Assembly (NCBI GenBank): GCA_965197575.1
Contig: OZ240214.1
Coordinates: 2,418,001 to 2,482,000, forward strand
From: VXOI01 sp965197575
GTDB taxonomy: Bacteria > Chloroflexota > Dehalococcoidia > Lucifugimonadales > UBA3495
Direction of reading: 5' to 3'
Length of the DNA: 64,000 nucleotides
Program-made: the position numbers and the translations under genes
Notes under the pieces: model-generated
Seen by the model: only the letters and a program-made list of their open reading frames with translations
What the model was told of the DNA's origin: nothing
Database searches by the model: none
Shown: positions 51,277-59,474 of the stretch, one piece after another
How positions within the stretch are numbered: the stretch's first letter is position 1
How the letters are laid out: every line of letters starts with the position of its first letter

Positions 51277-52731
51277 ATGCCAGCCAGGACCGGCGCAGAA
51301 TACATCGCGGGCCTCAAGGAAAACCATCCTGAAGTCTACATGCACGGCGAGCGGGTAAAGGACGTCACCACCCACCCGTCGCTGCGCAACGGCGTGAACA
51401 CGCTGGCCAAGCTCTACGACATGCAGCACGACCCGGCCATCCGGGACGAGATGACCTACGCCTCGCCCACCACCGGCGACCCGGTCGGCCTGTCGTTCAT
51501 CGAACCCAAGACCAAAGAAGACCTGGCCAGCCGCCGGGAGATGATGCGCCACTGGGCCCGGACTACCTTCGGCATGATGGGCCGCAGCCCCGACTTTATG
51601 AACGTGAACATCATGGCGATGGCCGCCGCCAGCGACTATTTCGCCCAGAACCGCCCGGAGTTCAAGGCCAACATCCGCAACTACTACGAGCACGTCCGGG
51701 AAAATGACCTAGTGCTGACCCACACGCTGCTCAACCTGCAACGCAGCCGCACCCCCGGAGCGACGCCGCTGGAAGACCGCACCGACGTGGCGCTGTCGGT
51801 GGAGAAGGAGACCGACGCCGGCATCATCGTCAACGGCGCGCGGGTGCTGGCCACCCTGGCCCCGCTGTCCGAGGAGATCGCCCTCTACCCCACCACATCG
51901 CACCAGTTGCCGGGTCAAGCCCCGGAGCGCTACTCCTTCGCCTTCGCCATCCCCAACAGCACGCCGGGGCTGCGCTACCAGTGCCGCGAGAGCTTCGATC
52001 ACGCCCGCTCTCACTTCGACCACCCGTTGGGCTCGCGGTTCGAGGAGATGGACGCCGTCGCCTTCTTCGACCACGTTTTCGTGCCTTGGGAGCGGGTGTT
52101 CCTGCTGGGAGACGTGGAGCTGTGCAACAACCTGCAACAGGCCACCAACCGCCACTTGCACTCCGGCCACCAGGTGGTCACCAAGAACGTCGCCAAGTGC
52201 GAGTTCGTGCTCGGCCTGGCCACTCTGATGACCGAGGCCCTGGGCTCCAGCCAGCAGCCCCAAGCCCAGCAGATGATCGCTGAGATCATCGAGAATCTGG
52301 AGGTGACCAAGGCGTGCCTGAAGGCGGCCGAGGCCGACGCGGCCCTGGACCGCTGGGGCGTGATGGTGCCCGCCGAGCTGCCGCTACAGGTGGCCCGCAA
52401 CATGTTCATCCGCATGTACCCGCGGATGGGCGAGATCCTGCAACTGCTCGGCTCCAGCAGCCTGATGGCGCTACCCACCGAGTCCGATCTGGAAGGGCCG
52501 TTGGCCGAGGAGATCAACCGCTACCTGGAAACCGACGCCACCTCGGCCCGCGACCGGGTGCGGCTGTTCCGGCTGGTTTGGGACACCTGTTGCAGCGCCT
52601 TCGGGGCCCGGCAGATACTCTACGAGCGCTTCTTCCAAGCCGACTCGGTGCGCAACGCCATCATCCTCTACAACATGGCCGACCGCCAACCCGCCGCCGA
52701 CATGGTGCGCCAATTCCTGGAGCAGGAGTAA
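51277..52731 (+). CDS. 4-hydroxyphenylacetate 3-hydroxylase (HpaB)-family flavoprotein
   Basis: 484 aa. MPARTGAEYIAGLKENHPEVYMHGERV at the start, LARTHTLLNLQRSR-like and VNGARVLATLAPLSEEI mid, then FVPWERVFLLGDVELCNN and a C-terminal helical part ending GARQILYERFFQAD fit the HpaB/PvcC group. They hydroxylate phenolics or ring-open with FADH2 supplied by a separate reductase not seen here. GGAAGGAGGCAGCCCG precedes the ATG. In SAR202-like genomes such genes are typical of aromatic degradation (established as a family trait, local inference). Confidence 0.9.
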   Translation: MPARTGAEYIAGLKENHPEVYMHGERVKDVTTHPSLRNGVNTLAKLYDMQHDPAIRDEMTYASPTTGDPVGLSFIEPKTKEDLASRREMMRHWARTTFGMMGRSPDFMNVNIMAMAAASDYFAQNRPEFKANIRNYYEHVRENDLVLTHTLLNLQRSRTPGATPLEDRTDVALSVEKETDAGIIVNGARVLATLAPLSEEIALYPTTSHQLPGQAPERYSFAFAIPNSTPGLRYQCRESFDHARSHFDHPLGSRFEEMDAVAFFDHVFVPWERVFLLGDVELCNNLQQATNRHLHSGHQVVTKNVAKCEFVLGLATLMTEALGSSQQPQAQQMIAEIIENLEVTKACLKAAEADAALDRWGVMVPAELPLQVARNMFIRMYPRMGEILQLLGSSSLMALPTESDLEGPLAEEINRYLETDATSARDRVRLFRLVWDTCCSAFGARQILYERFFQADSVRNAIILYNMADRQPAADMVRQFLEQE

Positions 52732-52737
52732 TTGCTT

Positions 52738-52809
52738 AAACGCAGAGCGCACAGAGGCCACAGAGAATAATCAGAGAAAATCTCTGTGCCCTCTGCGTTC
52801 TCTGTGTTT
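52738..52809. repeat. GCAGAG palindromic intergenic repeat
   Basis: A 29-nt arm at 52738-52766 (AAACGCAGAGCGCACAGAGG...) matches the complement of 52781-52809 at 24 of 29 positions. It separates the HpaB and cupin genes. Confidence 0.78.
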
Positions 52810-52834
52810 CAATCGAAATAACAGGGAGGGAGTC

Positions 52835-53197
52835 ATGCCTGAGCCACGAGTTATCCGAGGGGAAGAAATCGAACACCTCCAACGGGCCCCCGGCGTCACG
52901 GTCTCCGGGCACATCACCAAGGAGTTCGGCGCGACCGAGATTTCCAGCGGCATTACCAGCTTCGATCCCGGCTGCTCCAACACTACCCACTACCACAACG
53001 CCGAGGAGTCGGTGATCGTCATCGAAGGCGAGGGCATCCTGCTGATCAACGGCGAAGAAAACCGCGTAAAGGTCAACGACGCCGCCTTCATCACCCCCGG
53101 CACCCACCACCGCCTGATCAACACCGGCGACACCCCCTTCCGCATAGCCTGGTCCTACGCCACCGTAGACGTGTCGCGGACGCTGGTGGAGGATTAA
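52835..53197 (+). CDS. Cupin protein
   Basis: 120 aa single cupin. Motif 1 NTTHYHNAEESVIVIEGEG has His, His and Glu; motif 2 VNDAAFITPGTHHRLINTG has the last His. GGGAGGGAGTC precedes the ATG. Its last ~31 codons (HHRLINTG...VSRTLVED) are repeated, with synonymous changes, at 53791-53893 on the far side of a small gene pair. Confidence 0.88.
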   Translation: MPEPRVIRGEEIEHLQRAPGVTVSGHITKEFGATEISSGITSFDPGCSNTTHYHNAEESVIVIEGEGILLINGEENRVKVNDAAFITPGTHHRLINTGDTPFRIAWSYATVDVSRTLVED

Positions 53198-53210
53198 CTG
53201 GGGCGAGCGT

Positions 53211-53582
53211 GTGCTCAGGGCGATAAACCGTCCGCTATCATGGTTACGAGAGCGTCTCCACCTCGCACCTAGACCCGAAGTCGTCGCCGACGGTAAACGA
53301 CGAACGCTCAATCGGCACGCCCGCTTGAGGATGAAGCAACGGGAGATAAAGAAGGCATGGGTCGCCGAGGTACTCGCAAACTGGGTGGCGAGACGGCTTA
53401 ACGAAACACACGAGTCAATGGACTATTACGGTGTCATAGAGGGTCGGAATCCCCTATTGATGGTGGCGGTGTCCAACGACGACAACGAGACTATCACAGC
53501 GCACTTCGATACTCCCGCAACGAGACGATACCTTCGGCAACAAGGAGGTTTCGACGAGGTGAGATATGGAACTGAAAACTAG
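53211..53582 (+). CDS. DUF4258-like small protein (toxin-like)
   Basis: 123 aa basic protein from GTG 53211. The core NRHARLRMKQREIKKAWVAEVLANWVARRLNE, YYGVIEGRNPLLMVAVSNDDNETITAHF, matches the DUF4258 order (H-x-R-x-x-x-R-x-I...V...G-x-x-x-x-V...I-T-x-x). DUF4258 proteins are RelE-like in layout and occur in TA-type pairs. Its end overlaps the DUF2283-like gene by 17 nt. Confidence 0.65.
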   Translation: MLRAINRPLSWLRERLHLAPRPEVVADGKRRTLNRHARLRMKQREIKKAWVAEVLANWVARRLNETHESMDYYGVIEGRNPLLMVAVSNDDNETITAHFDTPATRRYLRQQGGFDEVRYGTEN

Positions 53583-53790
53583 CTACGATGCGGAAAACGA
53601 TATTCTGACCATTTGGACTGGCGGCCGGGTCAAGACCTCCGCTGGCATCGGGGACAGTCTAATAGTCGATTTCGGGAGCGAGGACGGCTTCGACGTTGTA
53701 GGTTTCGAACTGCGAGGGGCTGCAAAACACCTTGCTCCATTTTTCAAGGTGTCCAGCGGAGACGCTGCCCCCTCAGCGGCACGGTCGTGA
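53566..53790 (+). CDS. DUF2283-family protein
   Basis: 74 aa: MELKTSYDAENDILTIWTGG, DSLIVDFGSEDGFDVVGFEL, RGAAKHLAPFF. This is the single-domain DUF2283 pattern (Y-D-x-E-x-D-x-L-x-I...hydrophobic-D-x...G-x-E-hydrophobic). It overlaps its upstream DUF4258-like partner by 17 nt, as in antitoxin/toxin pairs with the toxin first. Confidence 0.82.
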   Translation: MELKTSYDAENDILTIWTGGRVKTSAGIGDSLIVDFGSEDGFDVVGFELRGAAKHLAPFFKVSSGDAAPSAARS

Positions 53791-53893
53791 CTCCGGCGCC
53801 CACCACCGCCTGATCAACACCGGCGACACCCCCTTCCGCATAGCTTGGTCCTACGCCACGGTCGACGTGAGCCGGACGCTGGTGGAGGATTAG
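53791..53893 (+). pseudogene. Displaced copy of the cupin gene 3' end
   Basis: Translates to AHHRLINTGDTPFRIAWSY and ATVDVSRTLVED then stop, identical to the last 31 residues of the cupin at 52835 except Thr to Ala at the edge. Nucleotide differences (GCC/GCT, ACC/ACG, GTA/GTC, TCG/AGC) are synonymous. No start or upstream part remains. Confidence 0.85.
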
Positions 53894-54342
53894 GGGGCCA
53901 AGTATGGTTCCAGCAGCCTGGCGGCGTTTTCCAGCCTGACGCCATTAACAAACTTGCCATACTCGTCCTCTCCGTCATAAAAGGCGGTGAGGCCGTCGGC
54001 GATGGCCTGCTCGAAGGGCATGGGCAGGCCGCTTTCCAAAGCAAGGACGTCCGCGTCGCGGTCGTACCGGACGATTAACCGCAGAGCGTCCCGGTCCAGG
54101 GTAGCCTCGTCCGGCCTGCCGTCCGGCCCTTCGCAGCTTTCCGGTGGCATGGGCAGCTTGCCACCGTACAAGACCGGCCGCAACAGGGAAGCGGCCCCCG
54201 AAACCTCGACGGCCACAGGGTTATGCCTGGCGTCAGCGTAGGCAACGACACACTCCGCGACACCGGCCCCGTCAGCCCACGAATAACCGTTCTGCATCAA
54301 GAGTATGTCGTCGGATTCGTAGTAGGAAATCTGCAACTTCAT
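53890..54342 (-). CDS. Protein with two DUF2283-like domains, beside HicAB
   Basis: 150 aa (ATG 54342, MKLQISYYESDDILLM; ATG 54366 adds 8 residues). Domain 1: SYYESDDILLMQNG, GVAECVVAYADARHNPVAVE. Domain 2: LRLIVRYDRDADVLALESG, GLTAFYDGEDEYGKFVNGVR. Same twin architecture as the protein at 3304. It follows hicB on the same strand by ~27-30 nt, so it may be the third gene of that module. Confidence 0.7.
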   Translation of the reverse strand: MKLQISYYESDDILLMQNGYSWADGAGVAECVVAYADARHNPVAVEVSGAASLLRPVLYGGKLPMPPESCEGPDGRPDEATLDRDALRLIVRYDRDADVLALESGLPMPFEQAIADGLTAFYDGEDEYGKFVNGVRLENAARLLEPYLAP

Positions 54343-54369
54343 GGCTGGCCTTGGCTCCTCAGCCATTCC

Positions 54370-54699
54370 TTATGTTTCATTGGAGAGCCGGGCGCTAACC
54401 AAACGGTTCAGGCTGACGCCTTCCTCGGCAGCCCGCATGGCTAGGGCACGGTGCGTTTCCGGGGGTACGCGCACCATGAATTTTCCGCTGTAGGCACGGT
54501 CGGCCATTGGCTCCGGGACCGGCTCACGGTTGGCCTCCATATCCGCGACGCAGTCCGCCACCAACTGCCGAATGCTGGAAAAGGCTTCTTCCTGGGTAGG
54601 CGCAAGCCAGCTTAACGACGGAAATTCGGCGCACAGCCCAACGTATTCTTCGTCTTCGCCGGACCAAGTAACTCTGTATGTGTAATGGTCAGCTATCAT
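54370..54699 (-). CDS. hicB: HicB-like antitoxin
   Basis: 109 aa. The N-terminal HicB fold YRVTWSGEDEEYVGLCAEFPSLSWLAPTQEEA (a degenerate RNase H-like domain) is followed by the C-terminal ribbon-helix-helix FMVRVPPETHRALAMRAAEEGVSLNRLVSARL. The start ATG 54699 overlaps the end of the (frame-corrected) hicA gene by 11 nt. It should bind and repress HicA and its own promoter. Confidence 0.88.
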   Translation of the reverse strand: MIADHYTYRVTWSGEDEEYVGLCAEFPSLSWLAPTQEEAFSSIRQLVADCVADMEANREPVPEPMADRAYSGKFMVRVPPETHRALAMRAAEEGVSLNRLVSARLSNET

Positions 54700-54942
54700 T
54701 TTCCTTCAATTTCTCAAGGGCCTTGATGACCTGTCTGACTTGATAAGGTAAGGCTTTCCCGTGCCCCTGTGGTTCTGGATGTTCACCCTGGGGTCGCCTC
54801 GCCAGGGAGTCCGGTAGACTCGATGGCTTGTACCCTGCTGACGAGGCTCTCCGAAAAAGTGGTCGCATATTCTGGCTAGGTCTGCGAAACGAACGCCTTT
54901 GGGATTGCTCCGAAGTTCCTCGATGGCGGACTGAAGGTTCAT
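54689..54942 (-). pseudogene. hicA: HicA-like toxin with a C-terminal frameshift
   Basis: The first frame from ATG 54942 reads MNLQSAIEELRSNPKGVRFA, GEPRQQGTSHRVYRTPW, VNIQNHRGTGK, carrying the HicA S-H-x-x-x core. Near 54755 it must shift by one base to continue PYQVRQVIKALEKLKENDS, the conserved HicA end; unshifted it ends DRSSRPLRN. The corrected stop at 54689 overlaps hicB normally, so the ancestral frame is clear. One missing base explains it. Confidence 0.8.
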
Positions 54943-55017
54943 ACCGTTCTCCTGTAACCGTTTGCGGCGTAAAGTCGATCATGACTCGCTCCTCCGAATA
55001 AATCGGTAATTGGCACT

Positions 55018-55299
55018 TTAGTTCTTGACGTCAGGTTTTGGTTCTACGATAGTATCATTAACGATACTGTTTATCAAGCCGTCAGTCGTGCCCGGCAGGG
55101 TCTTTCTATTCTCAAGGATAGGCCAGTCCGAGGAGGCACAGGGCACTTCACTGGTACGAATATCTTGCGGGTTGATAGGTGCAACCAGTCCCAGATTATA
55201 ACCATCCACAGAGAATAGAAAGACCCTGTCGTGCCCGGTACACTGGTAGAAGTTCTTGCAGTCCCAGGGACGGGTGGCTGAGGTTATTTTCGCAGGCAT
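55018..55299 (-). CDS. Hypothetical protein (93 aa)
   Basis: MPAKITSATRPWDCKNFYQC, then FLFSVDGYNLGLVAPINPQDIRTSEVP and DTIVEPKPDVKN. No signal peptide or family recognised. There is no strong ribosome site for ATG 55299. Composition is less GC-rich than the neighbours, fitting the mosaic nature of this stretch. Confidence 0.4.
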   Translation of the reverse strand: MPAKITSATRPWDCKNFYQCTGHDRVFLFSVDGYNLGLVAPINPQDIRTSEVPCASSDWPILENRKTLPGTTDGLINSIVNDTIVEPKPDVKN

Positions 55300-55360
55300 T
55301 GCCCGGCGGCTAACTGTTCCCGCTTGGGTCTACTAAATCAAGCGCAGTGAATGGGGCAAA

Positions 55361-55624
55361 ATGTTGGGAGGACAGCAAGAAAAGGAACGCTATCAGGAGT
55401 CTCACAGAGAATTTAGGCAGCTAACCAGGAAGGAAGTTGCTCAGGCCGTTGTGTCTTTCGCCAGCTATCTGGGTGAAGCCAAAGACAACATACGGACCTT
55501 CTTCAACAAGGAAACGTGGTTCATTGACAGCGCGGCCAGAAAATCCCGTACCAGTGATGCGGGTTCTTCAAGATACTCAATGGTGACAACTCCAACGCTC
55601 AAGCTCACTCCAGCCTCCCGGTGA
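55361..55624 (+). pseudogene. Small fragment resembling the end of AIPR (abortive infection) proteins
   Basis: 87 aa. REFRQLTRKEVAQAVVSFAS and LGEAKDNIRTFFNKETWF match the sense of the AIPR C-terminal region (K-E-x-A-Q-A...A-K...F-F). The rest is unlike it. Likely a remnant of a defence gene; low confidence. Confidence 0.35.
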
Positions 55625-55972
55625 TCGTACTGAACGGGGACCAATAATAGCCGGAACCAGGCGGGATCGCTACCGGCAATTGTCAGTAATCCAGGACGAT
55701 TGCAAAGTCGCCTTTCATCACCCCAACCCAACAGTAACTCCCCAATCCCCTTGCCAACCCCGAATACACCTCCCTACCATAATACCCGTCACACTCAAAC
55801 CCAACCCGCTACCGAGGCGACAGGTATCCAATGCCCATAGACCACCCCGCCCCATTCGTAATTCCCAACCCCGCCAACGGCCCGGAGCGGGAGAAAATGG
55901 CCGGAAATGGCCGGAAATGGCCGGGAAATCGAAAAATCCCCAAATAAGCCCCGCAAGGAGAACCTTAACCGA
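55625..55972. other. Intergenic stretch with a 10-bp tandem repeat
   Basis: About 350 bp without a gene. ATGGCCGGAA is repeated about 3.4 times at 55896-55927. An unusually C-rich, T-poor strand lies before it. Confidence 0.6.
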
Positions 55973-56254
55973 ATGAACGACCTGAGACGTCGCGTCAACG
56001 CCCTGCGCCGCAAAATGGCCCGCGCCCTTGCCGTCGTCCGGCTCCGCCCATTGGCCCAGGATTTTTGCGACCAATGGGACTCGGCCCTCTCCGGCTCCCG
56101 GCCCCTGCCCCAGTCCCATTCCTTTGTCCGCCGGGTGGCCCAGGCCGGATTCCGCCTCCCCACCTTCATGGCGGCCCACCGCTACCTGGAACGGTGCCGC
56201 CGCCAAAACGCCCTTCCCAACTCCTATGAACTCCTGCGCTCCCTTCTCCCTTAG
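55973..56254 (+). CDS. Hypothetical helical protein (93 aa)
   Basis: MNDLRRRVNALRRKMARALA is a basic N-terminal helix, then QDFCDQWDSALSGSRPLPQS, FVRRVAQAGFRLPTFMAAHRYLERCRRQ and a C-terminal ELLRSLL. AAGGAG lies 12 nt before the ATG at 55973. I know of no function; similar short proteins are common in related genomes by my recollection, so family novelty is not claimed. Confidence 0.6.
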   Translation: MNDLRRRVNALRRKMARALAVVRLRPLAQDFCDQWDSALSGSRPLPQSHSFVRRVAQAGFRLPTFMAAHRYLERCRRQNALPNSYELLRSLLP

Positions 56255-56492
56255 TCCGCGGCCCTCGTCCCCGCAGGGTAGGCCAATTGCAAAGCCGGTT
56301 GACAGTGGTATTTCAGCGTTGAAATGCTGCCTGACGCCAGACTCGGTAAAGCTGAGAGCAGTCCTTATATATCAGTACGTACAAGCCATGAAGTGACTTT
56401 GCAATCGTCCTGCAAACATGACCGCTACTGGCAGCCGTCAGCAATCGTGTATGCTGTAGTCGGGATGCCGTTGGCAAGGAAAGTGCGTAACC

Positions 56493-56996
56493 ATGGTTGA
56501 GGGCAAGGAAATAGGCGTCGTGGGCAGGGCCATCTATCAGAAACTGCTCCCACGCCTTGCCGACACTGCGAAGAAGGGTCAAATCGTGGTCATCGACATC
56601 AACAGCGGGGACTACGAGATCGCCGATGATGACATTACAGCTACGGACTTGTTGCCGAAGCGGCGGCCGGACGCGATGACCTGGGCCGGGCGAGTCGGTT
56701 ATCCTGCTCCTTACCGGATGAGCGCCAGGTTGACGTACGGGGACGAACCGGTCGCTCAGCCGGGCAAATTTCCTGCGTTCGCGGAGATCGAGGAGCTCTG
56801 CTCCGTGTTGCGCGTCGACACTCTGCGCGAGCTTTCCGCTGAGATTATCAAAGCCAGCATCGACCATATCAATGGCAAAATCGGCCAGTTGGAATATGCT
56901 GAGTTCCTCAGCAGTTGGATGGCCACGGCGGAGGAGACCGTTGCCGCTGGCAGGAACGTCAACCGGATAGCCGCCCGCCGCGTCAAGAATTCCTGA
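56493..56996 (+). CDS. SGDYEI-family protein with C-terminal extension, next to a RelE-like gene
   Basis: 167 aa. Residues 1-70: VGRAIYQKLLPRLADTAKKG, VVIDINSGDYEIADDDIT and KRRPDAMTWAGRVGY match the partner at 47803. The extra ~95 residues (IEELCSVLRVDTLRELSAEIIKAS...) form a helical region unknown to me. It lies 14 nt upstream of the RelE/ParE-like gene on the same strand and so may be its antitoxin. Confidence 0.6.
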   Translation: MVEGKEIGVVGRAIYQKLLPRLADTAKKGQIVVIDINSGDYEIADDDITATDLLPKRRPDAMTWAGRVGYPAPYRMSARLTYGDEPVAQPGKFPAFAEIEELCSVLRVDTLRELSAEIIKASIDHINGKIGQLEYAEFLSSWMATAEETVAAGRNVNRIAARRVKNS

Positions 56997-57010
56997 GTCC
57001 CAAGTGATTC

Positions 57011-57400
57011 GTGACGGCCAACAGCCCAGATCACCGACCGGAAGACGACTACCACGTTTCAGCCCATCGAGCGGTCAGTAGATTCCTTAGAACACATCCC
57101 GACCTCGGGGAACGCTGGGAAGAAATTGTGGCCCAAATCCGACTGAGTCCTCGATTCGGTCCCCACATTGACCATCTCAAGGGCCGGTGGTTGTGCAGTT
57201 TCAGATGGGATAAGGGATCGTATCGAATCAAGTATGACGTCGACGACAAGGAAAGGGAGATTTATTTCTACGACGCCAACAACAGAGGGGATGCCTATAG
57301 GGGGCGCGGCGGCGATAGCCTAATCCCGAATCCACCGAAAGGAGGGCGTCGGGTCAGCGACCTGAAGCCGCAAGAAGGCGCTCCGGACCACCACGGATGA
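57011..57400 (+). CDS. RelE/ParE-like toxin-like protein
   Basis: 129 aa from GTG 57011. The middle, RFGPHIDHLKGRWLCSFRWDKGSYRIKYDVDDKEREIYFYD, has the RelE/ParE pattern (helix then strands with R-x-x-Y). The C-terminal ~35 residues are loosely folded (Gly/Pro/Lys-rich) and close to the IS1380 start, so they may be altered. Confidence 0.6.
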   Translation: MTANSPDHRPEDDYHVSAHRAVSRFLRTHPDLGERWEEIVAQIRLSPRFGPHIDHLKGRWLCSFRWDKGSYRIKYDVDDKEREIYFYDANNRGDAYRGRGGDSLIPNPPKGGRRVSDLKPQEGAPDHHG

Positions 57401-57432
57401 GCTATTGTCGCAGGCCAAAGTCAGGATACAAG

Positions 57433-58748
57433 ATGCTGCCACGCCACCACCCCGGCCGGGTCCAAATCACCTTCGGCGGCCACCGCCTGGCGGCCAATGC
57501 CGGGCTGATCCTTCCGGCCACCCTCGCCCTGCGCCTTGGCCTGCCCCAACTGCTCCGGAAGCGCCTCGACCCGGGCGATGCGCCGGGCCGGGCCAACACC
57601 GGCGGCAAGATGATGACGCTGGCGGCCTCCGCTCTGGCCGGCGGCGATTGCATCGGCGACGCCGATGCGCTGCGCGCCGGCGGGACCGCCCGCGTTCCCG
57701 GTTTCACGGCCAAGGCTCCCTCCACCCCGGGCGCCTTCCTGCGCCGCTTCCGGTGGGGCCATGTCCGCCAACCGGACCGGGTGAGCCGCCAGTTGCCGGC
57801 CCGGGCCTGGGCGGCTGGGGACGGACCCGGCGGCGCGCCATTCACCATCGGCCTTGATTCGGCGCTCTGCGAGACCTGCGGACTGGCCAAGGAGGGCGCC
57901 CGCCACCACGGCTGCACCGGCGCCCGGGGCTATCACCCGCTGCCGGCCATTGCCGCCGGCACCGGCGGCGCGCTGCTGTCCCGGCGGCGCGAGGGCCGGG
58001 CCAACACCGCCCGCGGCGCCGCCCACTTTCTGCGTGAGACGGTGAGTCGGGTTCGCTGCGGCGGGGCCAGCGGGCAACTCACGGTGCGGGCCGACAGCGG
58101 CTTCTATACCCACGCCGTCGCCGCCGTCTGCCGCCGGATGGATGTCCGCTTCTCCATCACCATCCGCCAGCACGCCAGCCTGCGCAACCTGACCGGGGCG
58201 ATACCCGATGAGGACGGGACGCCGGTTCCCTGCCGGATGGACGGCGCCGCTGCTGTGGCGGAGACCGCCTGCACCCCCTTCCAGAGTGAGCCCGGCACCG
58301 CACCGGTGCGGCTCATCGTCCGGCGGGTGAAGCCAGCGCCCGGTTCCCAACTGGCCCTCTTCGCCGCCGGCAGCTATCACGGCTGCATCACCGGCCGGGA
58401 CGGAGAGACCTTGGAACTGGAGGGGAACTGGAGGCCGGCCGCCGCCGCCACGCCGGGATCGAGAACGCCATTCGAGACCTCAAGCACGGCGCCGGGCTGA
58501 ACCACAGGCCCTCGGGGCGCTTCGCCGCCAACGCCGCCCGGCTCGCAGTACCGGTGATGGCGCATAACCTGGCCCGTTGGACCGCGCGGACCGGTCTGGG
58601 CCAACGGACCGTGACCACCAGGACGCTCCGGCGGCGGTTCTTCTCCCGGGCCGGACGGCTCACCCTGCATCTTCCCAAGCGCCGGCCGCGGCAGGAGAAG
58701 GTCACTCGCGCCCCGGCACGGCTGCGAGCCATTCCACTCCCAGCCTGA
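57433..58748 (+). pseudogene. IS1380-family transposase, frameshifted
   Basis: MLPRHHPGRVQITFGGHRLA, FTIGLDSALCETCGLAKEG (first catalytic Asp), GQLTVRADSGFYTHAVAA (second Asp), YHGCITGRDGETLELE, then a -1 shift near 58430 into RRHAGIENAIRDLKHGAGLNH (the Glu), VMAHNLARWTARTGL and the basic tail ending RAIPLPA. Around 438 codons in total, normal for the family. One added base restores it. Confidence 0.85.
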
Positions 58749-58987
58749 CGGCGCCCGTCCGCCACTGTCCCAACGTCCGGCCAACTGAACGTCCCCGCCA
58801 ACTCGCGCCATCCCGGTCCGCGAACCCCTCTCGCCGTGCCTGTCCCGCCATTTCGCTCACCACAGCCACTGCAGGCCGCCACCGGCGCCCCCAAAAGCGC
58901 CTGCAGACCGCCCGCCAACCTCCCGTCTGCCCGAATTCGAGCCCGGATCATCGCCCCTGTAACTCCCTCACCACCCTTCCACTGTCC

Positions 58988-59377
58988 TCACGCCGTCCTT
59001 CCCTGTCCATCGGTGGATTCGGGTTTACCGTCCGTGAGGATGCCCATGCGCATCCGGCCCTGCTCCTCCGACCGCTCCAGGTAGTCGTCGAGTTGCTGGA
59101 CGTACTCGGCGTTGGGGTTGAAGCCCCCAGCGGTACCGACCCTGCGCTTGAACTCGATGAAAGTGTCGAGGGCGGCGAGGTCCACGGCGCGGCGCGAACC
59201 ATGTGCGGGAGGGTTCTCCTCCACGATCTCATCGGCCCTTACCAGCCCTGTGACGATGAGGAAATCGCGCACCGCGCTGGTGATGTTCGCCTCGGGTTCG
59301 CCGTTGTGGTGCCGCCGCAGGATTTCGGCGGCGGCTTGAGCATACCGGCCGTCGTTGTAGTCTATTTGAACGGACAC
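58988..59377 (-). pseudogene. Truncated restriction-modification-type protein, N-terminus
   Basis: 129 aa. AAEILRRHHNGEPEANITSA, FLIVTGLVRADEIVEENPP, AVDLAALDTFIEFKRRVGTAGGFNPNAEYVQQLDDYL, MRMGILTDGK match the nuclease (D...E-x-K) end of type IIG-like restriction-methylation proteins. The methyltransferase domain is absent: after TDGK the frame ends within ~10 codons at the border with IS1380-side DNA. Confidence 0.6.
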
Positions 59378-59474
59378 TTAGGCCCTCGGATTAGCTGGGG
59401 CTCTCCAAATATAGGGCAGGACGAAGGAAGAGAGAACACTTCAGGGCGTCAACGATACGGATCGCCCCTACGCA

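Noticed and set aside
55465..55731. 88-codon frame antisense to the AIPR-like fragment
   Set aside because: No ribosome site or family pattern; kept neither as gene nor fragment.
55896..55927. Short repeated unit considered as a CRISPR array
   Set aside because: The 10-bp unit repeats without spacers; no cas genes or CRISPR-sized repeats anywhere in the window.
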